A DNA stretch of 64,000 bases from Apoderus coryli (GCA_911728435.2 OU452211.1:6200001-6264000); one strand, 5' to 3'. Positions 32,565 to 43,489 are shown, counted from the first letter of the stretch. Notes: generated from the sequence alone by a model not told the origin. A program made the numbers and translations.

Positions 32565-34050
32565 AATAATAGAATTGAATAGAATAGAATAAGCATTTAT
32601 TGCCAAAAAAACAATAATGGAACAGGAAATTTTGCAGAAATCAAAACTATATCAAAAACATATTACACTTAATAATCTGCGACAAAAAAATAATAATAAT
32701 AATTAGTAATCACAATAAAAATATATCACATCAAAGCAGTATCACAAAAAAAAATACGCATTGAACTGGCATCCACAAAACATCAAAGCAGGTGGTCTTG
32801 GAGATAATCCTGCAGCGAATAGTACTCTTTATCTCTTAAAGTCATTTTCAGTCTGGACGTAAACAGTCTGTTACTTAAATTTTTAAAGTGGGTAGGGATT
32901 CTATTGTAAATCGTAGCACACATGTAATAAAAGCCACGCTGAAAAGCTGATGTAGAGTGTCTGGGCATCACTATGGAATGTCCACCTTGTCTGGTTGACG
33001 ATGCGAAAAACTCGAACAAAGATCTATTTCTGTGCACAAACTTGGCACATTCAAGTACGTATAGAGAATACATCGTCAGTGCTTCAAGTTCTACAAACCT
33101 TCCCCTGCAGCTACATCTTCGAGGCCCATAAATAATTCTCAGTGCTCGTTTCTGGAGAATAAAGAGTTGCTTTGCCCTAGATGGGTTGCCCCAAATTATG
33201 ATTCCATACTGCAAGTGAGCATGGATGTTGGAAAAGTATACCGTTCTTAGTACTTCATGGGACAAGGCTCTTGCATGAAAATTTCTAAGGCAATAACATG
33301 ACCTCGACAATTTACCGGCTACATACGCGATATGAGAGTGCCTCCTCAAATCAAAATCGAGCTCAAACCCCAAACATCTTATAGAGCGAACGTTTTCCAA
33401 TAAATAATGTTCGACCACTCCTCTGTCAGTTAGAGAAAAATTAATAGACTTAGTCTTATCCATATTTATGTCTATCTGGTTTATCTGATACCAGCCTGAG
33501 ATAGAGTTGAGGGTACAACGCAGCATCCCTCTCAGCAGTTCAGGGGTTCGCGCAAGGCAGAGAAAAAACGCATCATCGGCATACAAAACAACGTCGTCTG
33601 ACCTGACAGATGCAGGCACATCATTTATGTGAATAAGGAACAGCAACGGGCCCAAAATAGAACCCTGAGGAACCGAGCTTTTCATAACTGCAAAGCCTGA
33701 AGAAACATTACCCGCCCTGTTCTCCAAAGCGCCCTTTAGTTTTTCACATTGCTTTCGATGTTTGAGATAGGTAGAAAACCTATCTAAGTACGTTCCACGT
33801 ATGCCTGCTCATCACAAAAGTACATCGTGATTAACGCTGTCAAAAGCCTTCTTGAAGTCTCAGGAAATACCTCCCACTTGGTAACCCTGATCCAACCCGG
33901 CAAGTATTTGATCATAAAGCTGAAAGAAAGCCTGAGCGGTAGACTTTCCCGGAAGAAGACCGAACTGACAATCAGTGAAATAATTCCATCTACTCAAAAA
34001 CCTAAAAAGACGAGAGTACACAACCTTTTCCAGAATCTTTCATGTGGCCG
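32565..34050 (-). mobile_element. Second Jockey-type LINE family, 5'-truncated
   Basis: The minus strand starts near 34050 in the RT fingers: KVVYSRLFRFLSRWNYF, CQFGLLPGKSTAQAFFQLYD, and DFKKAFDSVNHDVLL with a stop just before. It continues through the 314-codon frame and ends at about 32565, where the minus strand reads GGCAATAAATGCTTATTCTA with TTCTATTCAATTCTA following. It is inserted, in opposite orientation, between the coding end (32457) and the apparent 3' end (34050-34225) of the plus-strand LINE. Confidence 0.8.
32783..33727 (-). pseudogene. LINE reverse transcriptase, motif B to C-terminus (open frame)
   Basis: The 314-codon frame carries SSVPQGSILGPLLFLIHIND (motif B), DDVVLYADDAFFLC (motif C, intact YADD), INMDKTKSINFSLTDRG (motif D), IRCLGFELDFDLR (motif E), and HLQYGIIIWGNPSRAKQLFI with KRALRIIYGPRR (C-terminal region). 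It ends in YYSLQDYLQDHLL. The fingers and motif A lie upstream in other frames (33740-34050) with at least one stop, so the polymerase is not continuous. It is well preserved for this window and distinct in family from the 602-codon copy. Confidence 0.85.
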
Positions 34051-34225
34051 TTAATAGCGAGATTTGTCGTATATTGCTTTAATATTATTTAACAGAATAG
34101 CATAATTTAATTTGATTTCTAGTTTCTTCTTTTTTTTGTGTTGTAGGTATATACATATTATCAATGTAATTGTCCTTTAAAGGGATTGTTTATCTGTTGG
34201 GCAATAAAGCATTTATTCTATTTAT
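34050..34225 (+). pseudogene. LINE 3' UTR end, probably of the plus-strand element at 31150
   Basis: The sequence ends TGTTGGGCAATAAAGCATTT followed by ATTCTATTTATTTG. This matches the 3' end on the minus strand at 12557-12600 (GTTGAGCAATAAAGCAATTA). Position and orientation fit the missing 3' end of the plus-strand LINE whose ORF2 stops at 32457. Confidence 0.55.
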
Positions 34226-35221
34226 TTGTTAAGTAATAAAAATAAGGGTAAATTTGTATAGGGTTGTATATCTCTCAAATGTTTAGTTTTTGAAATATTG
34301 CTAAGTGAGTAAATTTGAATAAAAGTTTAAAATTTTTAATAACAATGCCGGGGCGTTTAAATTACACCCTATGCCTGCCTCGGCTGAATTCTGATCCTCG
34401 TATCGATTGGCTATGAGCCTCCGGCAGTCAATCTACTACTTTGTGTCCTAGTTACAACAAATTACTATTCATATTTGGCGCAGTACAAAAAAAATACTGT
34501 AAAACTTTTTTGCTACGACAATCCCCAAAGGTTTCTGAAGGTGGTGTAAATAATCTAGCAAATATACTAAATTCACTGTTTTGAGTATGTATAATGTATA
34601 CCCACACCGTAAATTGTTTAAGTAAGTAAGTAAAACTTGAGATTAAAATGGATCGGATCTTCTCAGGTTTCGCAAATGTAGATAGATAGATGCAATGTGT
34701 CTACATTTGTTTCCATATACCTCAGATGGTTAAAACATCATATTCCACACTTGCACTGAGGTAAATACATGCGAGTTTTGAATGTTGAAAATCTCCATTA
34801 TATGTTAGGTACATATTATACATCTACCGCATATATCTTGGCAGTGATTTCACTTCTCGTAGTGTACTTACTTTCATATACACATCTACTACGATTCTAG
34901 GTAAGCAAATTGAGAAATTGAGTTATTATCAATTACATTCAGACCTATATAGCGCGTAAAGTAAACCAACAAACTCAACATGATTTTCTCCAAGAAGATA
35001 TGGAGAATGCCTATGTGAATGTGAATATAACTCTGATCTAAATAAAGTTAATGTGGTAGAACGAAGGAGCTGAAAATAAGACTTTTACAAATATTCAAAT
35101 TGGAAATATGAAGAGTGGGTACAGTGAAATTTCTTTACAAGAAATCACTATGACCTCAGATAAAATGTTTTCAAAACAATCTGAATCCCCTGTGGGGAAA
35201 TGAACTATGAATTTTGCTACA
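34226..35221. other. No gene recognised
   Basis: AT-rich, with no motif or repeat pair that I can support. Confidence 0.35.
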
Positions 35222-35580
35222 TAATAATAATAATAATAAACGCCTTTATTAAAAATGTATAAACACATTATACATCAAATCATCAGGAAGGCGAAGTTTA
35301 GCTAATAAGCTATTCTTTAACACTTAACTCCTGATGATTTTAATCAGCCATGGTTCCAAGTTCTTCTTTGCGAGCGCATCCAAGATTTGCCTCCAGCTTG
35401 AGGTATTAATCGCGTTCTTAACGTCTAGCAAAATCAAATCACACAACACTCTCCCTCCAGCAAACCTAGCGTCCTTTGCGGCTCGTTTAACCACTTCTAT
35501 AGCTTTGATCGTGGATCGGCCCTCTCGAAAACCAAACTGGAAACACGAAAGTCCACCGTGCTTCTTGAGTCGGGTTGTTC
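35222..35580 (-). pseudogene. R1-like LINE fragment (RT motifs 2 and A) with (TAA)n tail
   Basis: On the minus strand 35577-35335 reads SCFQFGFREGRSTIKAIEVV, AKDARFAGGRVLCDLILLDV and KNAINTSSWRQILDAL, then AKKNLEPWLIKII. The form LDVKNAINTSSW, where Jockey elements have DF.KAFDR, is the R1/LOA-type motif A (LDV.NAFN.A.W). The fragment ends at plus-strand TAATAATAATAATAATAAAC (35224-35243). Only ~250 bp of coding sequence remain, fused to an A-rich 3' end, so large parts were lost by internal deletion. The N in NAIN and the lack of motifs B-E make it inactive. Confidence 0.75.
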
Positions 35581-35860
35581 GTGGGTTTTTAACAGAAACA
35601 TACGGAAATCGCTGGATTGACCGACGTCGACCTCACTTATGGCCTGCACGATCCCTAACCCACTGGATTTTTTTCATGTGGGGCCACCTGAATAAGACTT
35701 TAATTTACGGCCTGTGCTGTGGAACATGTGGAGGACCTAACGAATCGCATTATTGCTGAGTGTCATTCGATTAGAATTGACCCAGGTATTTTTAGAGAGT
35801 TCGCTAGTCAATGAGCAGAACATTGGATGCATGTCTCCACTTTCAACAATTTTTTAATAT
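35580..35860 (+). pseudogene. mariner-like transposase, C-terminal scrap
   Basis: Plus-strand frames give FLTETYGNRWIDRRRPHLWP, ARS, then NPLDFF in a shifted frame (third catalytic D, about 35658-35675) with MWGHLNKTL. NESH...AECHSIRIDPGIFREF and DACLHFNNF follow, near 35745-35855. TYGNRWI.R..P..WPARS..LNPLDFF.WGHL is the C-terminal signature of insect mariner-like transposases. Two frameshifts are visible. It abuts the R1-like scrap directly. Confidence 0.75.
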
Positions 35861-35989
35861 TTTGTATTAGGTATACATGTTAATTTTATTTATTTATTTA
35901 TTTTTATTTTCTTCGATATGTTAATGTTATTTTTAGTAGAATTATTGGCAAACTGGTATGTTGCAAAATGTTTTAAATTTTTATCTCGT

Positions 35990-37990
35990 AAATAATAATA
36001 ATAATAATAATAATAAAGCTCTTTGTTTTCAACAGGTAACAAGACCCACTTACAGAAAATTCAAATTCATTTCTAGAATAAAATTACAATTTGAAACTTA
36101 AATAAAAAACAAAAACGACAAATTCACAATTATACAAATCAGTTAAAATGCTAAATCTTATCAGTAAACAATTATAATTAAGTGCAACGTTTTAAACAAA
36201 AATAATCAACTAAAAAAATTAAACATTCATGTGGCTCAAAATACCAGACAGAGAATCCACACCAATATCCGACCCCGCACAATAGTCATTAAAAACGGAG
36301 CAGATAAAATATACAGGGCTCTGCAGCAAAACATTGGATCTAGCCATGCTGAGATAAAAGGTGTTATCAGACCTCGACTCAGTTCTAGGAATACGAAACC
36401 AAAGACAGCCAAGAAGAAACGCACAATCGATTTTATTATGCAATAAATTATACAAAAACCTGACGGAAGAGACCATTCGCCGCATCCACAATGATGTAAT
36501 GTCAAATGTTGAAAGCAGGACATCGTGATCTGCACCCCTCGCTGGATATACTCCAAACTCCCTAAAATATAAATACTTTACGAATCGCCTCTGCACAGAC
36601 TCTAATGCACGTGCATGGCACTGATACAAAGGATTCCACACGATCGAACAATACTCAAGTCTAGCCCGCACAAATGAAAAATATAATAATTTAATGGTTG
36701 AAATATTTCTAAACTTTTTAGTGTTTCTGATCACAAACCCCAACATACGGGATGCAGATGCGGACAAGTGCTCATAGTGGGGAACAAAGGTTAAAGCTTC
36801 ATCAAACAATACACCCAAGTCTCGAACCTGCGAAAGTCTTTCAATGGGTACAGCTCCAATAGTGTAATTCCAAATTACTGGGTTTTTCACTCTGTGAAAG
36901 CTAACAACGTTACATTTAGAAATGTTCAAATAGAGCTTATTTCGATTGCACCAGTTGTCGACAACTCGCAGTGCGTTTTGGAGTACCACGCAGTCCTCTA
37001 TGGAGTCAATCCTACAAAATATCTTTAGATCATCAGCATAAGCCAATTTGGGACATTCTATAATTTCAACAAGATCATTAATAAAGATGTTAAACAATAG
37101 TGGGCCAAGGTTTGATCCCTGTGACACACCTGATGTTGAAGCAAACTTTCTGGACTTATAACCTTCACACTCAACAAACTGCATGCGATCGACAAGGTAA
37201 GATTCAAACAGCTTAACAAGCCCATTGGAAAAACCAATCCTATCTAAATGCTTCAAGAGTATATAATGGTCAATGCGGTTAAATGCCTTACGAAAATCCG
37301 TATATACAACATCTACCTGAGATCGATCATCCAGGGTCTCACATATGCTATGTGAAAAGGAGGACAAGTTAGTTAGACAAGAACGTCCTCCAATAAAACC
37401 GTGCTGATATGGAGACAATAAAATTTTTACTTGCGGATTCAGTTTATTGTGCAAGGCAATCTGGAAAATTTTGGCAAAATTGCAGATCAATGCAACAGGC
37501 CTATAATTGTCAATTAATGATGTATCGCCCTTTTTAAATACAGGAATAATCCTAGCAGATTTCCACAATGAGGGAAATATGTTGGTGGATAAAATCAAAT
37601 TATAAATGTGCAACAGAGGGCTCAAAAATCCAGACACACAATCCTTTACCAGAAAGCTCGGAATATTATCAGTGCCAGCCGTGAACTTGTTCTTTAACTT
37701 CCTGCAAGCGCCGATTATGTCGTCGCTATCCAAAACCGAAACTTCTATACTATTCGAGTGTGGCATGTGCAAGTCTGGAACAGTAGGCGATGAGCGTGCA
37801 TATACACTTTCAAAATATCCACTAAATGCGTCAACAATATCCTGCGGTCCAGAATAGGTTATCCCATCAGAGTCCCTCATCACTCCCGGCATCCTGGATA
37901 TATTGAGTCTACTATGAATAAAAGACCAAAAATTTTTGGAGTCAGAGATAACTAAGGCCTCACATTCCTGTATATATTCCGTGTAAGTAG
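35990..37990 (-). mobile_element. 5'-truncated Jockey-like LINE, youngest-looking copy in the window
   Basis: The minus-strand copy starts inside the EN-RT linker (about 37985) and holds an unbroken ORF2 remainder. It has a 3' UTR of about 220 bp and ends at (TAA)n (plus 35993-36016, AATAATAATAATAATAATAA). The 5' truncation removes the endonuclease. No clear target duplication was found. Related dead copies lie at 12557, 14327, 31150 and 54600. Confidence 0.9.
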
Positions 37991-38027
37991 CAAGTAGTAA
38001 ACAAAACAACATGTGACAAAAATACAA
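36219..38027 (-). CDS. Jockey-like reverse transcriptase, uninterrupted 602-codon frame
   Basis: This is the longest open frame in the window. The first ~16 residues (MYFCHMLFCLLLATYT) are encoded by the flank; LINE sequence starts near EYIQECEALVISDSKNFWSF (linker). The RT motifs are all intact: FKKGDTSLIDNYRPVALICN (fingers), HGFIGGRSCLTNL, VDVVYTDFRKAFNRIDH (motif A), GVSQGSNLGPLLFNIFINDL (motif B), LAYADDLKIFC (motif C), LNISKCNVVSFHR (motif D) and VRDLGVLFDEALTF (motif E). The C-terminal region has LEYCSIVWNPLY, VQRRFVKYLYF and RFLYNLLHNKIDCAF. The role is target-primed reverse transcription of its own RNA. Without the N-terminal endonuclease the protein could at most act as a polymerase. 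No promoter is evident and expression is unproven. The ATG is accidental. Confidence 0.85.
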   Translation of the reverse strand: MYFCHMLFCLLLATYTEYIQECEALVISDSKNFWSFIHSRLNISRMPGVMRDSDGITYSGPQDIVDAFSGYFESVYARSSPTVPDLHMPHSNSIEVSVLDSDDIIGACRKLKNKFTAGTDNIPSFLVKDCVSGFLSPLLHIYNLILSTNIFPSLWKSARIIPVFKKGDTSLIDNYRPVALICNFAKIFQIALHNKLNPQVKILLSPYQHGFIGGRSCLTNLSSFSHSICETLDDRSQVDVVYTDFRKAFNRIDHYILLKHLDRIGFSNGLVKLFESYLVDRMQFVECEGYKSRKFASTSGVSQGSNLGPLLFNIFINDLVEIIECPKLAYADDLKIFCRIDSIEDCVVLQNALRVVDNWCNRNKLYLNISKCNVVSFHRVKNPVIWNYTIGAVPIERLSQVRDLGVLFDEALTFVPHYEHLSASASRMLGFVIRNTKKFRNISTIKLLYFSFVRARLEYCSIVWNPLYQCHARALESVQRRFVKYLYFREFGVYPARGADHDVLLSTFDITSLWMRRMVSSVRFLYNLLHNKIDCAFLLGCLWFRIPRTESRSDNTFYLSMARSNVLLQSPVYFICSVFNDYCAGSDIGVDSLSGILSHMNV

Positions 38028-38029
38028 TA

Positions 38030-39369
38030 GATAAGAAAGTTATAGTTTTAGTTGCTTTATCTCAAGACACTATCGAAATTAAATTACAGTCACTGGCGTA
38101 CATTGTTTTGTCAATAATTTTTATTAAGTTGCCCCCCTAACGCCACTGGACTTAATAATTTTGACCTAGTTAGGGCCATATAAGTTCCCTATTTCTAGCA
38201 ACAACGCTGGCAAATTTCAAAGAAATTGGTAAGGAGATATTTGACACGTTGTATCTATGCTTTTCCGGACGTATATTTATGGAAACTTTTTTCCATCGTC
38301 TTTTTGACACCCTGTTCATTATGTGATATGGAGAGCTAATAAGTGAGAACAAGATATCTGGTTTATGTCTGTTACAGCATATTTATATAATATGAGCACA
38401 TTCGAGTTTTTGCCAATTACTTAACTTAATTTGTAAGAAAACAAGTTCCGGAAACAATGGATGATAAATTTTCTCAAATATAAAAAACTATTAGAGATAT
38501 GCCAGAACATTCCAGCTGTTGCTCTCATAAAATAGGTATAATAAATTTAGGTAATTTTAGCTTGGTGCAATTTTCGTACAAAGTAGAGATCAAAACTAAC
38601 TGTAATATTTTGTAGTGTCGTGTTTTCTACTATTGTAGGTTCCTAAAAGGTACTAAAGGGCTATGGACTCGCCGGCTTATTTAGCTAGTTTTGACTGAGT
38701 AACATAATACGTGTTTTCTTCTTTGCTGTCTTACAGATCTGCCACCCATGCAAACTACGCGTGATTATTCTCAAGCAACGTTTAAAAGAAGGCTTGACCA
38801 AATCAATACACGGTGATCGACGACAAAATAGTTGTCGTTGTCAAAAAGAAGATGCCTGTTATACAGGTAAAAAACCGGAAGACTAAGCAGGTCACCAGGA
38901 AGTCCAAAGAAATCCATTTTTCGCAACAATATTTAACACTATAGTCTCGAAAAGCTTGGAAAAATTTTCCAGAATGGGGATTGGTCCATTATTGCTCATA
39001 CCTACGCAAACTATCTTCAGATTTAGGTATGGTACCGCACTTTCGTCTCCATTATCCGCAAGATTAAACTAATTAAAAACTGAAGGCACAGACTTTTAAG
39101 AGGTCATCCTGCTTTTTAACAGTTTACTAGCTAATATCAACGCCACTTCATGAAGATACACTGAAGGACAGTGAAAATATTCAAAGTCTTTAAAACTGGA
39201 AAACAATAACATCAAAAATACATTCTGAGCAAGGAATTTAATTAATTAATTTCTAAGAATTATTATTTTATTTGCAAATTTCGTAAAACGTTACTCCAGG
39301 CTGATATTCAGCGTGTGCTCGCATCTTCGTACCCCCTATTTTATAAGTTTTTAACAATTCCGAATCGGC
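38030..39369. other. Mostly non-coding; one splice-flanked open stretch
   Basis: Nothing recognisable except an open stretch at 38739-38867 bounded by a polypyrimidine-TTACAG and an ACAG|GTAAAA, and a small inverted pair CACTGGCGTA (about 38093) and AACGCCACTGG (about 38138), like the ends of a tiny MITE. A mariner-like CACCCTG lies at 38310. Confidence 0.35.
38739..38867 (+). other. Candidate exon or transposon scrap with flanking splice-like sites
   Basis: TTTTCTTCTTTGCTGTCTTACAG immediately precedes 38739 as an acceptor-like tract, and ACAG|GTAAAA closes the stretch at 38867. The enclosed frame reads ICHPCKLRVIILKQRLKEGL, then TKSIHGDRRQNSCRCQKEDA, CYTG. I do not recognise it. In another frame ATFKRRLDQINTR resembles the C-terminal tail of some LINE ORF2 proteins, which would make the splice sites accidental. 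Confidence 0.25.
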
Positions 39370-39710
39370 CCAATTTTTATACTTAAGACAGCCTTGGTGG
39401 ATGGCGAGACTGGTTGCGCAAGTTCGTTTAGCTAGTAGCAAGACAGTTAGATTTACTTACATTCAAAGGTTCCATCTATAAAATTTATTTTGAAGATTAT
39501 TGTTCGGTGTGTAATATGAATGAGCTTGAGCATGTCTTTTTCGAGTGCCTGATCTATTGTTCTCTCGTGCCAAGGGATTTAAGGGATGTGAGGAACTTTA
39601 ACGAGGTAGTGGTTTATTTGGAAGATCTGAATCCGCCCAGAGTTAGGACTAGGTCATTTTTAATAGCAAATTGTCTGAAACTACGCGACTTTAAATTTAA
39701 TGAATAGTTT
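39370..39710 (+). pseudogene. LINE ORF2 C-terminal CCHC zinc-knuckle region
   Basis: The plus strand gives FEDYCSVCNMNELEHVFFEC (39490-39550), a C-X2-C-X6-H-X4-C pattern with ELEHVFFEC. It is followed by LRDVRNFNEVV, RTRSFLIANCLKLRDF and a stop at 39705-39707. This CxxC...EHVFFEC...Y form is the C-terminal knuckle of R1/I-group LINE proteins. Sequence upstream (about 39370-39490; TLVDGETGCASSFS-like frames) is decayed and the RT domain is not present. A 3' UTR of unknown length follows. Confidence 0.55.
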
Positions 39711-39929
39711 ACGTTATATTCGATTTTGTATTCCTTGATAGTTAGTAGGTACTGGGGAGGTTTTAGAGTATGCATCGACTGGTATTCATTTTTGTATACT
39801 TGCTTCTTTGTTGTTCCTTTTGTTTGAATTTGTATAACGATTTTTTAATTTGTTAACATTATTGAATGATAGGCACTTGTTATAACATGTGATCTTATAG
39901 ATTTCATATTAATCTTAATCCGTGACTTT

Positions 39930-41270
39930 TCAGCGTAACCATTTTTATTGCAAAAAATCAATTAGTTTTCTATATAATCACATTTTAGTTCGATACATTT
40001 AGTCGTGTTTCTTTCTTTTTCGATTTCTTCTAAATAATAAGATTCCTGAAGACTCTTAAAATAATCGTTTGTGGCATCGATGCATTTTTATTCGCCCCAA
40101 ATCTCTTACCACCTAACCATTTTCATTTCAGGTTTGGAAACAGTAAATAGTCGGAGGAGGCTAAATCTGGGCAATATGGTGGATGAGAAGCAGTTGTAGC
40201 CCAGTTGATGAATTTTTGCTATGGTGACTACACACGTATGCACCCGTGCTTAGCCTTGATGAAAGGGCAATTTTACTTCGCTAAATGCGGTCGTTTCTGC
40301 TTCAAAACAGTGTCAAATCTGTCCAACAGCTGAGAATAATATTCATTTAACCCTTTTCAAAGAAATCGATATGAATGACATCGGGCGGATCCCAGAAAAC
40401 TCTTGCCATGAATAGTTAGCCTTCTTTGGTGCAGGTTCACCCGTAGAAATACTACTTTAAAATAATCTATCGCAGCTAGGTGATTCAAATTTATACATGC
40501 TGCCACAGATCATCAAATAAATCTATCAAAGTTCGATTTGCAATATCCAAGGTTTTTTTCTTTTTCTTTTTTCCCCTTCCTTTTTCCTTAAATAGGACAC
40601 CCCAGTAATTAAAAATAACACAGTTTCAGTAACAACCTGAAACGAGACTCCCAACAACTCGCTAGTAGTGTGATTGATTGCAGCTGAACAACTTTTAATT
40701 ATTGAATATTACTTGAAATCCGGCTCGAAGGACCATGAAGGAGCTCAGTGGAGAGAGTGGATTAAATACACTTTATTTGTAGTTTTCTGGTTTTAATTTC
40801 AATAACAACTATTTTAACGAATATAACAAACAGTATTTTAACGTGTTTACTTGATGGAGGTTTTTCATTGACTGCTAAATACTAAAACAAAAAAGGCGCT
40901 GTTACCAGTTATAAAATTGTGATGGCAGTATTGCCAAGAGTAATAATATTAAAGAAAAATACATAAAAATGCGGGAAGCATAAACACACCTGCTCAGTTG
41001 AGCCTACAGCATCAGCCAACTCACGCACTTTGATCGTTCAATATCATTCCATGGATTTCATTGACGATTTCTGGCGAAATGACTTCTTTTGAGCGACCTG
41101 AACGTTCAACAACACTTCCTGTACTCCACAAGGGAACTCAGTAAACTACTTTTTAACCATTCAAATTGACAGGGCAGAGTCTCCATAGTATTTATCAAGC
41201 CTCTCCAACAAGGTTCGATGCTGTCAAACATAAACTATTTGACGCAGTTTGCTCAAAATTTTACAGTAAT
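39930..41270 (-). pseudogene. mariner (mauritiana-type) transposase, split by an insertion
   Basis: On the minus strand the N-terminal part lies at about 41235-40985 (LDKYYGDSALSI, KEVISPEIV-like frames, KVRELADAVGSTEQV). The core to C-terminus lies at about 40445-39950: EPAPKKANYSWQEF, a shifted ARVFWDPPDVIHIDFFEKG, decayed HHSKNS.., then DATNDYFKSLQESYYLEEIE and TTKCIELKCDYIEN with a stop. VFWDP.DVIHIDF and KCIEL..DY are typical mariner motifs. Several frameshifts and stops, plus the ~530-bp insertion at 40450-40985, make it inactive. The C-terminus matches the scrap at 63120-63260. Confidence 0.8.
40450..40985 (-). mobile_element. Probable LTR-retrotransposon fragment: LTR 3' part, primer-binding site, leader
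   Basis: On the minus strand an AATAAA (plus 40772-40777) is followed by ...CTGAGCTCCTTCA and directly by TGGTCCTTCGAGCCGGAT (plus 40718-40735). An LTR ending in CA followed at once by a TGG-starting tRNA-complementary 18-mer is the LTR/PBS arrangement, and this PBS form is one I associate with insect BEL/Pao-type elements. About 250-270 bp of leader-like sequence follow. There are no gag or pol frames, so it is a remnant. It separates the two halves of the mariner transposase pseudogene. Confidence 0.55.
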
Positions 41271-41737
41271 CTACCGATAGATGGCAGTTGACGGGAGCAG
41301 TGTTGCGCGGGAAATTCAAAAAGTCACAGAATTATCAAACAACCATCGTATCTGAAACTATTTCAGCAGAACAAAACAACGCAAATCTCAACCATGTGAA
41401 AATGGGTAAAATTGCAAAACATGCTTACATGTATTAAGGGCACATACATGCCAAATAGGAATTTCCACCATGAGAAGAAATAGCAAATTTTGAACAAAAG
41501 AACACGGGTATAGAGGAGTGCGTTTTTCATTTTAAACTGTAATTTAATACTGTGTGAGTATGAGCGAGCAGAAAAAGCGGGCGAAAGTACAAGAGTGACA
41601 AACGGATATAGGCGAGAATATCTTGCGATTTGTGTCACATAAGAATGACAACAAATATGCGTGACATTACGAACAAATTGAGTAAGCTGGTATGTGCACG
41701 AGCTCGTAAATATCAAATATTTAAGGGTGTCTGTGTA

Positions 41738-41984
41738 CAGGGTGGGCAAATTTCGATGTCTCTCCACGGTACCGCCTAAACCATAATAGATAGATAATTT
41801 AATGGCGCCAACGAAGCGCCACTAACTTCAGTAGTTTCTTTTGTACAGGGTGATTTTCTTCTTTGTCATTTTCTCGACGAACGAACGAACCGAATCCAAA
41901 GCGAACAAAGACGCTACAGGCGGCTGTATTTTGGAAGGCGAACGGAATAATATTCCTCGTGTAACGGTTAAATTTTCCACCCTG
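41738..41984. mobile_element. Candidate MITE with CAGGGTGG ends
   Basis: The left end is TA|CAGGGTGGGCAAATTT and the right end reads AAATTTTCCACCCTG, an inverted pair of about 15 bp with one gap, enclosing ~247 bp. The right flank is TT, not TA. An extra internal TACAGGGTGATT (41844) suggests overlap with another copy. Confidence 0.4.
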
Positions 41985-43489
41985 TTTAATTTTAGAATTT
42001 AAATCAAAATATTAAATATTATTGTAGCTTGCCGATAAGTGCGTAAACCTATTTGGCCCACACAGAGGAATGGTGATGGCTGGAGTTCGGTAGATATGCA
42101 TGAAGGTCAAAGTTCCCTTAGTTAATGTCCAGTAGTATTTCAGCTTGCGTTCCGAATGTTTCTATTATAACGCTTTGAACGTTATTATTATATTATTTGG
42201 GATATAAAAAGAAAATTCATTGTAATAATTGTATTAATTATAATGGAGTGTAGTTGGAGTTGTGTTGAAGTTGGTGTTCGTTAATACGATTACAGCCGGT
42301 TGCTGGATATAAATAACGCATGGATACGATTTTCTAAAAGTTCTATTTCTACTTCAAACCCACACAAAACCTCCGTAAGTGTTAAATAATTAAATGCTTG
42401 GATTTTTTCGTTTTACTTATTACTCGTGTCTTTCAGGGCTTTTAAGTTCCTCAGGAACTACTGGCTTGATTTTAATTGCCATCTTCATGGCCTAGTGCTG
42501 CATGATTATCCGTTGAAACCCTTTGGCTTAGTGTCAGTTGAATGTGGGTATCTGTGTTGTTGGGTTGAATAATCGTTGTATAACGATAACTGTTATTGGA
42601 ACGTTCCTTGGTGTATATTGTGCTCTGACATCCTCATTCCGCAGGGAAGTAACTTAAAAATTTTACATTTTATACCCCTTAAAGTTAATAAATAGTATTT
42701 ATTGTTACGAATCGTCGTAGTCGTAAGAGTTCTCGTACCTCAAAAATTCAATGGGAATTTGTATTATATATTATTAGGGTAATCAAAACCATTACTGTTG
42801 GAAACTTAATAACCAATATTTGTAAAATTAGATAAATTTATAGATATATTCTTCTTAAACTTAAAATAAAAAAAAATCTTAACTTAACTTATCATTCATC
42901 TTCCATATAATGTAATATGTAATCATTATCTGTATTGTAGCCGCTATGTTAATTATTTAATTGAATATTGTAAATATTGCCGGTCGTGATCACGAGGGTT
43001 TCGGGTACTTACGTAAAGTTAGTAATCATATATTTATGATTAAATAGTGAACTCTTGAATTTCTTCACCGAATTAGATTCAATAATTATTGTAAGGTTAT
43101 TAATGAATATGTCTTTGTGAATTAAATTGAACATTTACGCGTTTTTGTTATCTTAGAAAAAGAGAAAAGCGAAGAATAGGACAATTACTTCTGAGTTTCT
43201 ATTAAAAAAAAAAAGAAATCTGTTTCCTTTTCAGTACTTGCTCCGGTTTACGATATTTTAGCAGTAATATTTGCTACTTGGGATTTTTCAAAGTTTAGTA
43301 ACCGAATTTTGAAGGTTTCTCTCGGGAATTTTAGAATTATATGGTTACTGGCGCCCAGGGCTGTAGTGTCCACAGTTTTACAGTCCTCCTACCGCACGAC
43401 CGCTCACCGCTGTAGCTACCGTGGTAATTCCCCTTGAACAACACAAATCAACATCCACTTCTTATCCCCAGAAGAGATAAATGTTACAC
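41985..43489. other. Non-coding; possible solo-LTR remnant
   Basis: A possible LTR starts TGTTACGAATCG (42704). TGGCGCCCAGGGCTG at 43349 resembles the TGGCGCCC primer-binding site of retrotransposons. Neither end is confirmed and no second LTR exists in the window. No reading frame is supported. Confidence 0.3.

Noticed and set aside
41363..41767. 134-codon minus-strand frame
   Set aside because: Composition is generic and hydrophobic, no family pattern, and it overlaps a mariner-type terminal motif.
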